In this document: positions 1-5,437 of the stretch, one piece after another
How positions within the stretch are numbered: the stretch's first letter is position 1
Layout: every line of letters starts with the position of its first letter
NCBI GenBank assembly: GCA_023667385.1
Contig: JAMPAE010000057.1
Coordinates: forward strand, 1-8,627
DNA: 8,627 nucleotides
Direction of reading: 5' to 3'
From: Ruminococcus sp.
GTDB lineage: Bacteria; Bacillota; Clostridia; Oscillospirales; Acutalibacteraceae
The notes under the pieces: generated by a model
Database searches by the model: none
Told to the model about the DNA's origin: nothing
The model's input: the letters and a program-made list of their open reading frames with translations, nothing else
Position numbers and translations under genes: made by a program

Positions 1-366
1 CAAATGCTTCGTACCACCGTGTTGGTTGTAATCGGTGAGTTGTTTTTCCGCAGTGAAAGCTTGACCGCCGGCTGCAAAATGTTCTGCCGAATGGTGACAA
101 ATTTCAATTTTGCGGACTTTGGAGGTATGCTTCTGACAAAGCTCGGCATTGATTTGTTTGATGCCGTGATTGTTGCTGTGACACTGGTGATCATCCTTGT
201 AATCAGCATTCTCAATGAGAAAGGCATCAACATCAGGCAATCGCTCAAAGAAAGGAATATCGTTCTGCGCTGGGCGGTGCTTTATCTGCTGATAATTTAC
301 ATAATCGTTTTCGGTGCATATGGCGAAGGATATGTTCCGGTTGACCCGATGTATGCTAATTTTTAA
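1..366 (+). CDS. MBOAT-family membrane O-acyltransferase, C-terminal fragment
   Basis: The reading frame is open to the left window edge, so only the last 121 codons are visible and the true start lies outside. The fragment has the tail architecture of MBOAT (DltB/AlgI-like) enzymes. A hydrophobic helix runs into a GELFFRSESL stretch, matching the family's conserved 'G-x-x-FFR-x-x-S' segment. Two further hydrophobic helices follow (about residues 52-68 and 90-104), with a basic loop between them and a short polar tail (GYVPVDPMYANF). Known members move acyl groups (acetyl, or D-alanyl for DltB) across the membrane onto cell-wall or exopolysaccharide acceptors. The catalytic histidine region is not in the window, so activity cannot be judged. 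The next gene encodes an SGNH hydrolase 14 nt downstream, the usual partner of MBOAT proteins, which supports the assignment. The substrate is unknown. Confidence 0.8.
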   Translation, partial: QMLRTTVLVVIGELFFRSESLTAGCKMFCRMVTNFNFADFGGMLLTKLGIDLFDAVIVAVTLVIILVISILNEKGINIRQSLKERNIVLRWAVLYLLIIYIIVFGAYGEGYVPVDPMYANF

Positions 367-372
367 AGGAGG
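365..372 (+). promoter_or_regulatory. Shine-Dalgarno AAAGGAGG for the SGNH gene
   Basis: AAAGGAGG overlaps the TAA stop of the MBOAT gene (364-366) and lies 8 nt before the ATG at 381. It fixes the start of the SGNH gene and indicates tight coupling of the two genes. Confidence 0.8.
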
Positions 373-380
373 AAAACAGG

Positions 381-1343
381 ATGAAAAGTTTTATCAAGCA
401 CATTGTTTGTGTGGTGCTGTTTGTTGGTATTTTGGTTGGCATATTGTTCCTGGTTTCCAAAGTTGTGATGCCTGACGGAAACAACGGCATTCAGGATGCA
501 ACAATCTGTGATTTCATGCGTGAGCCTGAAAACACGGTTGATGTTCTCGTCCTCGGTGACAGTGAAAGCTATTGCTCAATTATACCGCCGAAAATCTGGA
601 ATGATTACGGCATCAGCACGTTTGTTTGCGGAACATCTTCTCAGAAGCTTTATTACACCCGTGAGCTTTTGAAAGTTGCGCTTAAAACCCAGCAGCCGAA
701 AATTGTCATTCTTGAAGCAAATGCAGTTTTTCGTAAGTTTTCCTATTCGGACATAATTTCCAACAGATTCGACAGAGTATTCGCCGTTTTGAGGTATCAT
801 GACCGTTGGAAAACGCTCACAGGCGTCGGTTCAGGCGGAACATATACTAACATTGAAAACAGCAAGGGTTACAGATACTCCGTAATTGTTGAAAAGCCTG
901 AAATCGTCAGATATGTTAAACCGACCGATGAAGTTGCATCAATTTCCGCAACCAACAAAACTTATGTTAAAGAGATTGCCGACATCTGCGAAGAAAATGG
1001 CATCAAATTAATCATGATCAGCACACCAACGCTCAAAAACTGGAACTACAGGCGCCATAACGCACTTGAAAAGCTTGCGGAAAAGAACGGCGTTGAATAT
1101 ATTGACATGAACCTGATGGAAGATGAAGTGCCGATTGACTGGGAAAATGAAACCCGTGACAAAGGCGATCATCTTAATTATTACGGCGCAGTTAAGGTCA
1201 CCGATTATCTTGGCAAATACCTTTCGGAAACGCACCTTGTGAGTGACCATCGTAATGACGCAGGCTTTGAGCAGTGGAACAAAACCTGCATGGAATTTGA
1301 AGAGGCAAAGAACGCCCTTCAAATCAGGAACACGAACCGATGA
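381..1343 (+). CDS. Membrane-anchored SGNH/GDSL hydrolase, partner of the MBOAT acyltransferase
   Basis: This 320-residue protein has one N-terminal membrane segment (about residues 7-29), so the rest is probably extracytoplasmic. Block I of the SGNH fold is VLVLGDSES, with the likely nucleophile Ser61. The second conserved Gly is in FVCGTSSQKL (about 81-90). The C-terminal catalytic block is GDHLNYYGA, with Asp263 and His264. D-H-L-N-x-x-G-A is common in SGNH proteins encoded beside MBOAT genes (DltD/AlgX-like). The inferred role is to accept or transfer the acyl group exported by the MBOAT protein during cell-wall or polysaccharide O-acylation. A strong Shine-Dalgarno AAAGGAGG (365-372) overlaps the stop of the upstream gene and sits 8 nt before this ATG, so the pair is translationally close and likely one operon. 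A hairpin at 1356-1384 follows. The specific substrate cannot be read from sequence. Confidence 0.8.
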   Translation: MKSFIKHIVCVVLFVGILVGILFLVSKVVMPDGNNGIQDATICDFMREPENTVDVLVLGDSESYCSIIPPKIWNDYGISTFVCGTSSQKLYYTRELLKVALKTQQPKIVILEANAVFRKFSYSDIISNRFDRVFAVLRYHDRWKTLTGVGSGGTYTNIENSKGYRYSVIVEKPEIVRYVKPTDEVASISATNKTYVKEIADICEENGIKLIMISTPTLKNWNYRRHNALEKLAEKNGVEYIDMNLMEDEVPIDWENETRDKGDHLNYYGAVKVTDYLGKYLSETHLVSDHRNDAGFEQWNKTCMEFEEAKNALQIRNTNR

Positions 1344-1355
1344 TTACATAAGCAA

Positions 1356-1384
1356 AAGCTCCGAACATAATGGGTTCGGAGCTT
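1356..1384. terminator. Bidirectional intrinsic terminator between convergent genes
   Basis: AAGCTCCGAAC (1356-1366) and GTTCGGAGCTT (1374-1384) form a perfect 11-bp stem with a 7-nt loop. On the minus strand the stem is followed by TTTTGCTTAT. On the plus strand it is followed by a weaker CTTTG. It lies 12 nt after the SGNH stop (plus) and 30 nt after the DUF6440-like stop (minus), where a shared terminator for two convergent units is expected. Confidence 0.75.
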
Positions 1385-1414
1385 CTTTGACTGTGTGGCA
1401 GGTATGTTAACTGC

Positions 1415-1609
1415 TTAAAGGTAAGGATGCTGCTTCGGGTTCGGTGTCACAATCGGCTTGCCGTTGCTGTCAAGCAGTGGTGTCAGTCCGCCGGGGTATC
1501 CGTGTCTTATATTATATATATAGTTTACACCTGTTTCTGTGTCTAACCAAATCTGCATGACGTTCGATGCGCCTTGACTGTAAATTTTAATGAATCTTTT
1601 GTTGTTCAT
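1415..1609 (-). CDS. Small DUF6440-like protein of unknown function
   Basis: The gene encodes 64 residues starting MNNKRFIKIYSQG. The core QIWLDTETGVNYIYN...GYPGGLTPLLDSNGKPIVT resembles, from memory, the DUF6440 family of short Firmicute proteins (a 'D-x-ETGV-x-Y' block followed by 'GGLTPLLD-x-x-GKP'). That family name should be confirmed by a profile search. No signal peptide or membrane segment is visible, so it is probably cytoplasmic. The frame stays open upstream, but the start at 1609 is chosen because GAGGAGA lies about 8 nt before it and the upstream reading is an out-of-frame shadow of the SPFH gene. Its ATG overlaps the TAA of that gene by one base (TAATG), which points to translational coupling and a shared transcript. 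The function is unknown. The coupling suggests it works with, or is dosed with, the SPFH protein. Confidence 0.75.
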   Translation of the reverse strand: MNNKRFIKIYSQGASNVMQIWLDTETGVNYIYNIRHGYPGGLTPLLDSNGKPIVTPNPKQHPYL

Positions 1610-2493
1610 TATTTCTTCTCCTCTTTGGTTGTTGTGCTTCCGTCTCTGATGTCGATGATTGCGTTGCCGCCTGTTGCCTTGGGAAGCTCGCCGTTCCATT
1701 TCTGAATCTTTTCATATTCAATGAGCTTATCGGAAATTGACTTTGTGAGCACATCGTTTGCCTTTGCCTGAGCTTTGGCTTTCTTTTCAGTAGCTTCTGC
1801 TTCTGCGTTGGCAGCAATGACTTTCTTTTTTGCTTCTGCTTCTGCAATGACGATTTCCTGCTGCTGTTCGGTTTGGGTTTTGATGAGGTTTTGCTCTGCA
1901 ACCTGCTTTGCTTCAATTGCAGCGTTAAATTCAGATGAAAAATCAAAGTTAACAATGTTGAATTTTTCAATCACAACGCCATATTCATTAACCTTGCCCT
2001 CAAGTGCGTCTTTAATTTCGTCACCAACCTGGTTACGCTTTGTGATGAGCTGCTCGGCAGTATATTTTGCAGTGACTGCCTTTACGCTTTCCTTAACGGC
2101 AGGAAGCAGGATGATGGTTTCATAATCCTGACCGATGTTTTTGTAAATTGAAGCACTGGATTCAAAGCCGATTCTGTAGTTAACGGCAATGCTGCTGCTG
2201 ACGGTTTGCAAGTCCTTTGAAACAGCGTTTGCTTCAATTTCAATGACCTGAATTTTGTTGTTGATGATTTTTACATTTTGCACAAACGGAGCCTTGAGGT
2301 TCAGTCCCTCTGTCATTATTCTGCTGCTGACTTTACCCATTGTGAGCACAACGCCGGTTTTACCTGCCGGAACAATTGTGAGCGATGATGCAAGAATGAC
2401 AGCCGCAATAATTACGGCAGCAACAATTGCAACAACTTTTTTCGGGAATCTGATGTCTTTTACGTCTGTGAATTTTACTGTTGTGTTGTTCAT
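1609..2493 (-). CDS. SPFH/Band 7 (prohibitin-like) membrane protein
   Basis: This 294-residue protein has a short cytoplasmic N-terminus and a single membrane segment (about residues 19-41). A Band 7/SPFH domain follows directly, opening with IVPAGKTGVVLTMGKV. Prohibitin-type signatures include YTAEQLITKRNQVGDEI (about 145-160) and IVNFDFSSEFNAAIEAKQVAEQ (about 180-201). After these comes a long Ala/Glu/Lys coiled coil (about 195-248) and a C-terminal KWNGELPKATGG motif that is common in bacterial prohibitin-like proteins. Family members form membrane-bound ring oligomers that organise membrane microdomains or act as scaffolds for proteases such as FtsH. Which of these applies here is unknown. 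The start at 2493 is supported by AAAGGAGA about 7 nt upstream. It is the first gene of a two-gene minus-strand unit with a promoter at 2536-2564 that contains an inverted repeat. Confidence 0.85.
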   Translation of the reverse strand: MNNTTVKFTDVKDIRFPKKVVAIVAAVIIAAVILASSLTIVPAGKTGVVLTMGKVSSRIMTEGLNLKAPFVQNVKIINNKIQVIEIEANAVSKDLQTVSSSIAVNYRIGFESSASIYKNIGQDYETIILLPAVKESVKAVTAKYTAEQLITKRNQVGDEIKDALEGKVNEYGVVIEKFNIVNFDFSSEFNAAIEAKQVAEQNLIKTQTEQQQEIVIAEAEAKKKVIAANAEAEATEKKAKAQAKANDVLTKSISDKLIEYEKIQKWNGELPKATGGNAIIDIRDGSTTTKEEKK

Positions 2494-2535
2494 TTTTTAA
2501 TCTCCTTTCTCGTAAACTTCATTTACGATGATTGA

Positions 2536-2564
2536 ATTATATTATAAGTTCTAATGAACTTCAA
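2536..2564 (-). promoter_or_regulatory. Predicted sigma-A promoter of the SPFH-DUF6440 unit
   Basis: Read on the minus strand, TTGAAG (2564-2559) and TATAAT (2541-2536) are separated by exactly 17 nt. Transcription would start near 2528, about 35 nt before the SPFH ATG at 2493. A second overlapping TATAAT lies at 2546-2541 but has no -35 at a good distance. Confidence 0.65.
2546..2561. promoter_or_regulatory. Operator-like inverted repeat in the SPFH promoter
   Basis: AAGTTC (2546-2551), TAAT, GAACTT (2556-2561) is a perfect 6-bp inverted repeat with a 4-bp spacer. It fills the gap between the -10 and -35 of the minus-strand promoter. This is a typical position for a repressor site, but no regulator can be named from sequence. 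Confidence 0.45.
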
Positions 2565-2566
2565 AT

Positions 2567-2598
2567 GGCGTTTTTAGATGATTTTAGCCAAAAACGCC
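2567..2598. repeat. Intergenic hairpin GGCGTTTTT/AAAAACGCC
   Basis: GGCGTTTTT (2567-2575) and AAAAACGCC (2590-2598) form a perfect 9-bp inverted repeat with a 14-nt loop, in the divergent gap between the SPFH gene and obg. It lies just upstream of the SPFH -35, outside the predicted transcript. On the plus strand it is followed by TGATTTTT, so it could act as a weak plus-strand terminator or as a protein-binding site. No gene ends near it on either strand. Confidence 0.4.
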
Positions 2599-2693
2599 TG
2601 ATTTTTCAAGTTTAGCTCACTTTTTCTTTAATTTTCTGTTATTTTTAAATTTTTTGGATAATAACAATCTTATCATGCTGACATTAATGAATG

Positions 2694-2740
2694 ATACTAT
2701 AATTCTAATTCAAACTAAAAAAAGAATCTTATTATAGTAT
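2694..2740. repeat. AT-rich 10-bp inverted repeat upstream of obg, possible promoter region
   Basis: ATACTATAAT (2694-2703) and ATTATAGTAT (2731-2740) are exact inverted copies separated by 27 nt. Each arm contains TATAAT, one per strand, pointing toward each other. The obg promoter is probably in this stretch. The best plus-strand reading I can find is TTCAAA (2709-2714), an 18-nt gap, and TATAGT (2733-2738). A further TATAAT lies at 2738-2743. No TTGACA-like -35 stands at a good distance, so the exact promoter is uncertain. Confidence 0.4.
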
Positions 2741-2786
2741 AATAAATTGATTATGGTTAAATCTGTTAATAAAAGAGGTGTATGTA

Positions 2787-4058
2787 ATGTTTATAGATAA
2801 AGCAAAAATTTTGATTAAAGCAGGCGACGGCGGCAACGGTGCTGTTGCTTTTCACCGTGAAAAGTACATTGCTTCCGGCGGTCCTGACGGCGGTGACGGC
2901 GGAAAAGGCGGCGACATTGTTTTTGTTGTTGACGATAACCTTTCGACGCTTGCCGACTTCAAATATAAACGCAAATACAAAGCCCCTAAAGGTAACGACG
3001 GTTCAGGCGCAAGGCGCAACGGCAAAAAAGGCGAAGATTTGATTATCCGTGTGCCGAGGGGTACTGTTATTCGTGAGGTAGAAAGCGGTGCTGTGATGAG
3101 CGATATGTCAACTGATGAGCCGTTTATTGCCGCAAAAGGCGGAAAAGGCGGTTGGGGCAACAGCCACTTTGCAACAGCCACAAGGCAGACTCCACGTTTT
3201 GCAAAAAGCGGTGCGCCCGGCGAAGAATGGGAGGTCACGCTTGAGCTGAAGCTGCTTGCTGATGTTGGTTTGCTTGGTTTCCCGAATGTTGGCAAATCCA
3301 GCTTCATTTCGGTTGTCAGCCAGGCAAAGCCCGTCATTGCAGATTATCACTTCACAACAATTACTCCCGTTTTGGGCGTTGTGTCAATGGGTGAGGGCAG
3401 TTCGTTTGTAATTGCTGACATCCCCGGCTTGATTGAGGGCGCAAGCGAGGGTATAGGTCTCGGTCATGAATTTTTGCGCCACGTTGAACGCTGCCGTATG
3501 CTTTTGCATATTGTTGATGTTGCGGGCAGTGAGGGCAGAGACCCTGTTGAAGACTTTGAAAAAATCAACCTTGAGCTTGAACGCTTCAACCCTGAACTTG
3601 CCAATTGTCCGCAGATTGTTGCCGGCAACAAAATTGACCTTGCAACCGATGAACAGCGTGCAGCATTTAGGGAATATATTGAAAGTAAGGGCTATCAGTA
3701 TTTTGAAATGTGCGCCCCGATTCTTGAGGGCACAAAGGATGTCATCAATGCGGTTGCGGCAAAGTGGTCAACTCTGCCGCCTGTCAGAAGATATGAAAAA
3801 GAGGAGATTCCGCTTGAAGTTATGATGAAAAAGCAGGATCACGGCTTTGAAATTTCAGTTGAAGATAATGTATATTTCATTGAAGCGCCGTGGCTCATCA
3901 AAGTCATCAACCAGGTCAATTTGAACGACTATGAATCACTTCAGTATCTCCAAAGAGTGCTCATCTCAAGCGGTATCATTGATGCGCTGAGAGAAAAAGG
4001 CATTGAAGAGGGAGACACAGTTAATATTTATGACATTGAGTTCGATTTTGTAAACTAA
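2787..4058 (+). CDS. obg: GTPase Obg (ObgE/CgtA), ribosome assembly
   Basis: This 423-residue protein is a complete Obg GTPase of normal length. The glycine-rich Obg domain spans about residues 1-158, opening FIDKAKILIKAGDGGNG with the repeated GGDGGKGGD glycine helices. The G domain has G1 GFPNVGKS (about 164-171), switch I DYHFTTITPVLG (about 186-197), G3 DIPG (211-214) and G4 NKID (281-284). G5 reads CAP (about 309-311), where Ser-Ala is usual. The C-terminal OCT domain covers about residues 340-423. Obg binds the 50S precursor and links ribosome assembly to growth state through GTP/GDP and ppGpp. ATG 2787 is chosen over an in-frame GTG at 2778 because that GTG lies inside the Shine-Dalgarno AAGAGG (2773-2778) and family members begin with M-F-x-D-K-A-K. 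Here obg is not next to rplU-rpmA as in many Firmicutes. It is followed 14 nt later by mrnC. Confidence 0.97.
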   Translation: MFIDKAKILIKAGDGGNGAVAFHREKYIASGGPDGGDGGKGGDIVFVVDDNLSTLADFKYKRKYKAPKGNDGSGARRNGKKGEDLIIRVPRGTVIREVESGAVMSDMSTDEPFIAAKGGKGGWGNSHFATATRQTPRFAKSGAPGEEWEVTLELKLLADVGLLGFPNVGKSSFISVVSQAKPVIADYHFTTITPVLGVVSMGEGSSFVIADIPGLIEGASEGIGLGHEFLRHVERCRMLLHIVDVAGSEGRDPVEDFEKINLELERFNPELANCPQIVAGNKIDLATDEQRAAFREYIESKGYQYFEMCAPILEGTKDVINAVAAKWSTLPPVRRYEKEEIPLEVMMKKQDHGFEISVEDNVYFIEAPWLIKVINQVNLNDYESLQYLQRVLISSGIIDALREKGIEEGDTVNIYDIEFDFVN

Positions 4059-4072
4059 AGGAATTTGAATTA

Positions 4073-4468
4073 ATGAACAGATTTTATGACAAGCAATGCA
4101 ATCCAAAACAGCTCAGTCCCTTGACTCTTGCTTTCATTGGTGACACGGTTTTCGACCTTTTTGTGAGAGAAAAGCTGGTTTGCGAAGCCAACCGACCTGT
4201 TAAAAAGCTGCACGCTGCTGCGGCAGCAAAGGTGAATGCGGCTGCGCAGGCAGGCTTTGTGAAAATGCTCATGCCGCACCTGAACGAAACTGAGCTTGCA
4301 GTGTTGAAACGTGGAAGAAATGCCCATACTAATCACAAGGCGAAAAACGCCAGTGAGGGAGACTATCACGCAGCAACAGGGCTTGAAGCTTTAATCGGTT
4401 ATCTATATTTAGACGGTCAGCTTGAGCGTATCAGAGAATTGTTTGGGCTGATTGAGAAGCCCGAATAA
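4073..4468 (+). CDS. mrnC: Mini-ribonuclease III (23S rRNA maturation)
   Basis: This 131-residue protein consists of an RNase III catalytic domain alone, with no double-stranded-RNA-binding domain, the defining layout of Mini-III (MrnC/YazC). The RNase III signature is LAFIGDTVFDLFVRE (about 19-33), with Asp24 equivalent to the catalytic Asp23 described for the Bacillus subtilis enzyme. The second catalytic block is YHAATGLEALIGYLYL (about 98-113), with Glu105. In B. subtilis the enzyme trims the 5' and 3' ends of 23S rRNA on 50S precursors. The start is supported by AAAGGA overlapping the obg stop codon, about 10 nt upstream, so this gene is likely co-transcribed and coupled with obg. In Bacillus mrnC lies next to cysS, so its place after a 50S assembly GTPase is a different but functionally sensible setting. 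Confidence 0.93.
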   Translation: MNRFYDKQCNPKQLSPLTLAFIGDTVFDLFVREKLVCEANRPVKKLHAAAAAKVNAAAQAGFVKMLMPHLNETELAVLKRGRNAHTNHKAKNASEGDYHAATGLEALIGYLYLDGQLERIRELFGLIEKPE

Positions 4469-4475
4469 GTTAAAT

Positions 4476-4503
4476 TTGACACATCACCACGCAGAATAAA
4501 AAT
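4476..4503 (+). promoter_or_regulatory. Possible promoter before the YitT-family gene
   Basis: A perfect TTGACA (4476-4481) begins 8 nt after the mrnC stop. The only -10-like sequence at a good distance is TAAAAAT (4497-4503), which gives a 15-16 nt gap and a poor match. An internal promoter is possible, but the gene may simply be read from upstream, since no terminator is visible after mrnC. Confidence 0.3.
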
Positions 4504-4531
4504 GTACATATCAATCTGCGAGGTGCATATA

Positions 4532-5383
4532 ATGAAAAGCGCAAAAATCAAACACATTGCCGTTGACAACATCATGATAATCATCGGCTCGGTTTTGTTC
4601 AGCATCAGCGTGAATATGTTTTCTGTTCCGAACGGAATTGTGCAGGGTGGGTTGACCGGCGTTTCAATCATGCTCAACAGACTGTTGCCGCTCATCCCGG
4701 TCGGTACATCAATTTTCGTGCTGAATGTTCCGCTTTTTGCGGCGGGTTGGCTCAAAATCGGCAGACCTTTCATCCTGAAAACAGCCGTTGCAACATTTAT
4801 TTTCAGTGCAATGATTGATTTGGGTGAGCTTTTCATTCCGCCATATCTCGGCAATCCTTTGCTGGCTGCGCTTTTTTGCGGAGTGTTTTCAGGGGCAGGG
4901 CTTGCATTGGTGCTCATTTCAGGCGCAACAACGGGCGGAAGCGAAATTATTGCGATGCTTGTCAGAAGAAAAGCGCCGAATGTTTCAATCGGCAGAATGA
5001 TTTTGATTGTTGACCTTGTGATAATCTCGGTGTCCTACTTTGTTTATCGCAACATCGAAAGTATCATGTATGCGGCGGTTGCGATGTTCGTTTCTTCAAA
5101 AATGATTGATTTCATCATCACGGGCGCAGGTCACAACAAAATGATTTTTGTGATTACAAGCGCCCCGAAAAAGATTTCAACAGCAATTATGACAAAGATG
5201 CAAAGGGGAGTAACGGTTCTTCCTGCAACCGGCGGCTACACAGGCAACGAAAAGAGTATGCTGTTTTGCGTTGCACGAGCATCTGAAATTTCAAAAATCA
5301 ACCGCCTTGTTGCCGAAACAGACAGCAAAGCTTTCACCGTCATCAGCGATGTTGGTGAGGTATTCGGTGAGGGGTTCAGATAA
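4532..5383 (+). CDS. YitT-family integral membrane protein (DUF161 + DUF2179)
   Basis: This 283-residue protein has an N-terminal membrane region with about five hydrophobic segments (about residues 12-30, 56-74, 85-105, 110-130, 155-172). It includes the YitT-type SVPNGIVQGGLTGVSIMLNRL loop and a second related stretch LISGATTGGSEIIAMLV, consistent with the two DUF161 repeats. A soluble C-terminal DUF2179 domain follows (about 200-275: KMIFVITSAPKKI...QRGVTVLPATGGYTG...FCVARASEISKINRLV). The family is widespread in Firmicutes and its transport or sensing function is not established. ATG 4532 is preferred over the in-frame ATG at 4502 because GCGAGGTG (4518-4525) sits about 7 nt before it and the additional ten residues are not typical of the family. 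It lies 63 nt after mrnC in the same direction. Confidence 0.88.
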   Translation: MKSAKIKHIAVDNIMIIIGSVLFSISVNMFSVPNGIVQGGLTGVSIMLNRLLPLIPVGTSIFVLNVPLFAAGWLKIGRPFILKTAVATFIFSAMIDLGELFIPPYLGNPLLAALFCGVFSGAGLALVLISGATTGGSEIIAMLVRRKAPNVSIGRMILIVDLVIISVSYFVYRNIESIMYAAVAMFVSSKMIDFIITGAGHNKMIFVITSAPKKISTAIMTKMQRGVTVLPATGGYTGNEKSMLFCVARASEISKINRLVAETDSKAFTVISDVGEVFGEGFR

Positions 5384-5395
5384 AAGAGATACATT

Positions 5396-5419
5396 ATGAA
5401 AGGAGTATGCGGTCGATAG
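5396..5419 (+). CDS. Possible 7-codon leader ORF (MKGVCGR)
   Basis: ATG 5396 to TAG 5417-5419 encodes MKGVCGR in the same frame as the YhaM-like gene. An AAAAGAG stretch (5383-5388 region) precedes it at a plausible distance. Its translation could open or hold the hairpin at 5409-5428 and let ribosomes restart at 5438. The ORF is too short for coding statistics and may be a by-product of the AAAGGAG signal it contains. Confidence 0.2.
   Translation: MKGVCGR
5399..5405 (+). promoter_or_regulatory. Distant Shine-Dalgarno AAAGGAG of the YhaM-like gene
   Basis: AAAGGAG lies 32 nt upstream of the ATG at 5438, far beyond the usual 5-10 nt. The sequence directly before that ATG (CGGATAATT) has only a poor Shine-Dalgarno match. 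If the hairpin at 5409-5428 forms, the remaining linear distance is about 12 nt. The motif also lies within a 7-codon mini-ORF (5396-5419). Confidence 0.5.
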
Positions 5420-5428
5420 CTTGACCGC
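5409..5428 (+). promoter_or_regulatory. Hairpin between Shine-Dalgarno and start of the YhaM-like gene
   Basis: GCGGTCGA (5409-5416) pairs with TTGACCGC (5421-5428) over 8 bp, including one G-U pair, around a TAGC loop. It sits exactly between AAAGGAG and the ATG at 5438. It has no T-tract after it, so it is not a terminator. A role in bridging the ribosome binding site to the start codon, or in controlling initiation, is inferred. Confidence 0.5.
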
Positions 5429-5437
5429 CGGATAATT

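Noticed and set aside
58..71. 14-nt exact repeat AGCTTGACCGCCGG, found at 58-71 and again at 5418-5431
   Set aside because: One copy is inside the MBOAT coding region and the other in an intergenic hairpin. There is no extension of identity on either side, so chance is the simplest explanation.
1609..1970. Overlapping minus-strand frames rich in Lys, Gln and Ser opposite or within the SPFH coiled coil
   Set aside because: These are out-of-frame readings of the Ala/Glu/Lys repeat coding sequence, with low-complexity composition and no ribosome binding site.
4445..4462. GGGCT/AGCCC 5-bp stem at the end of mrnC as a terminator
   Set aside because: It lies within coding sequence, is short and is not followed by a T-tract.
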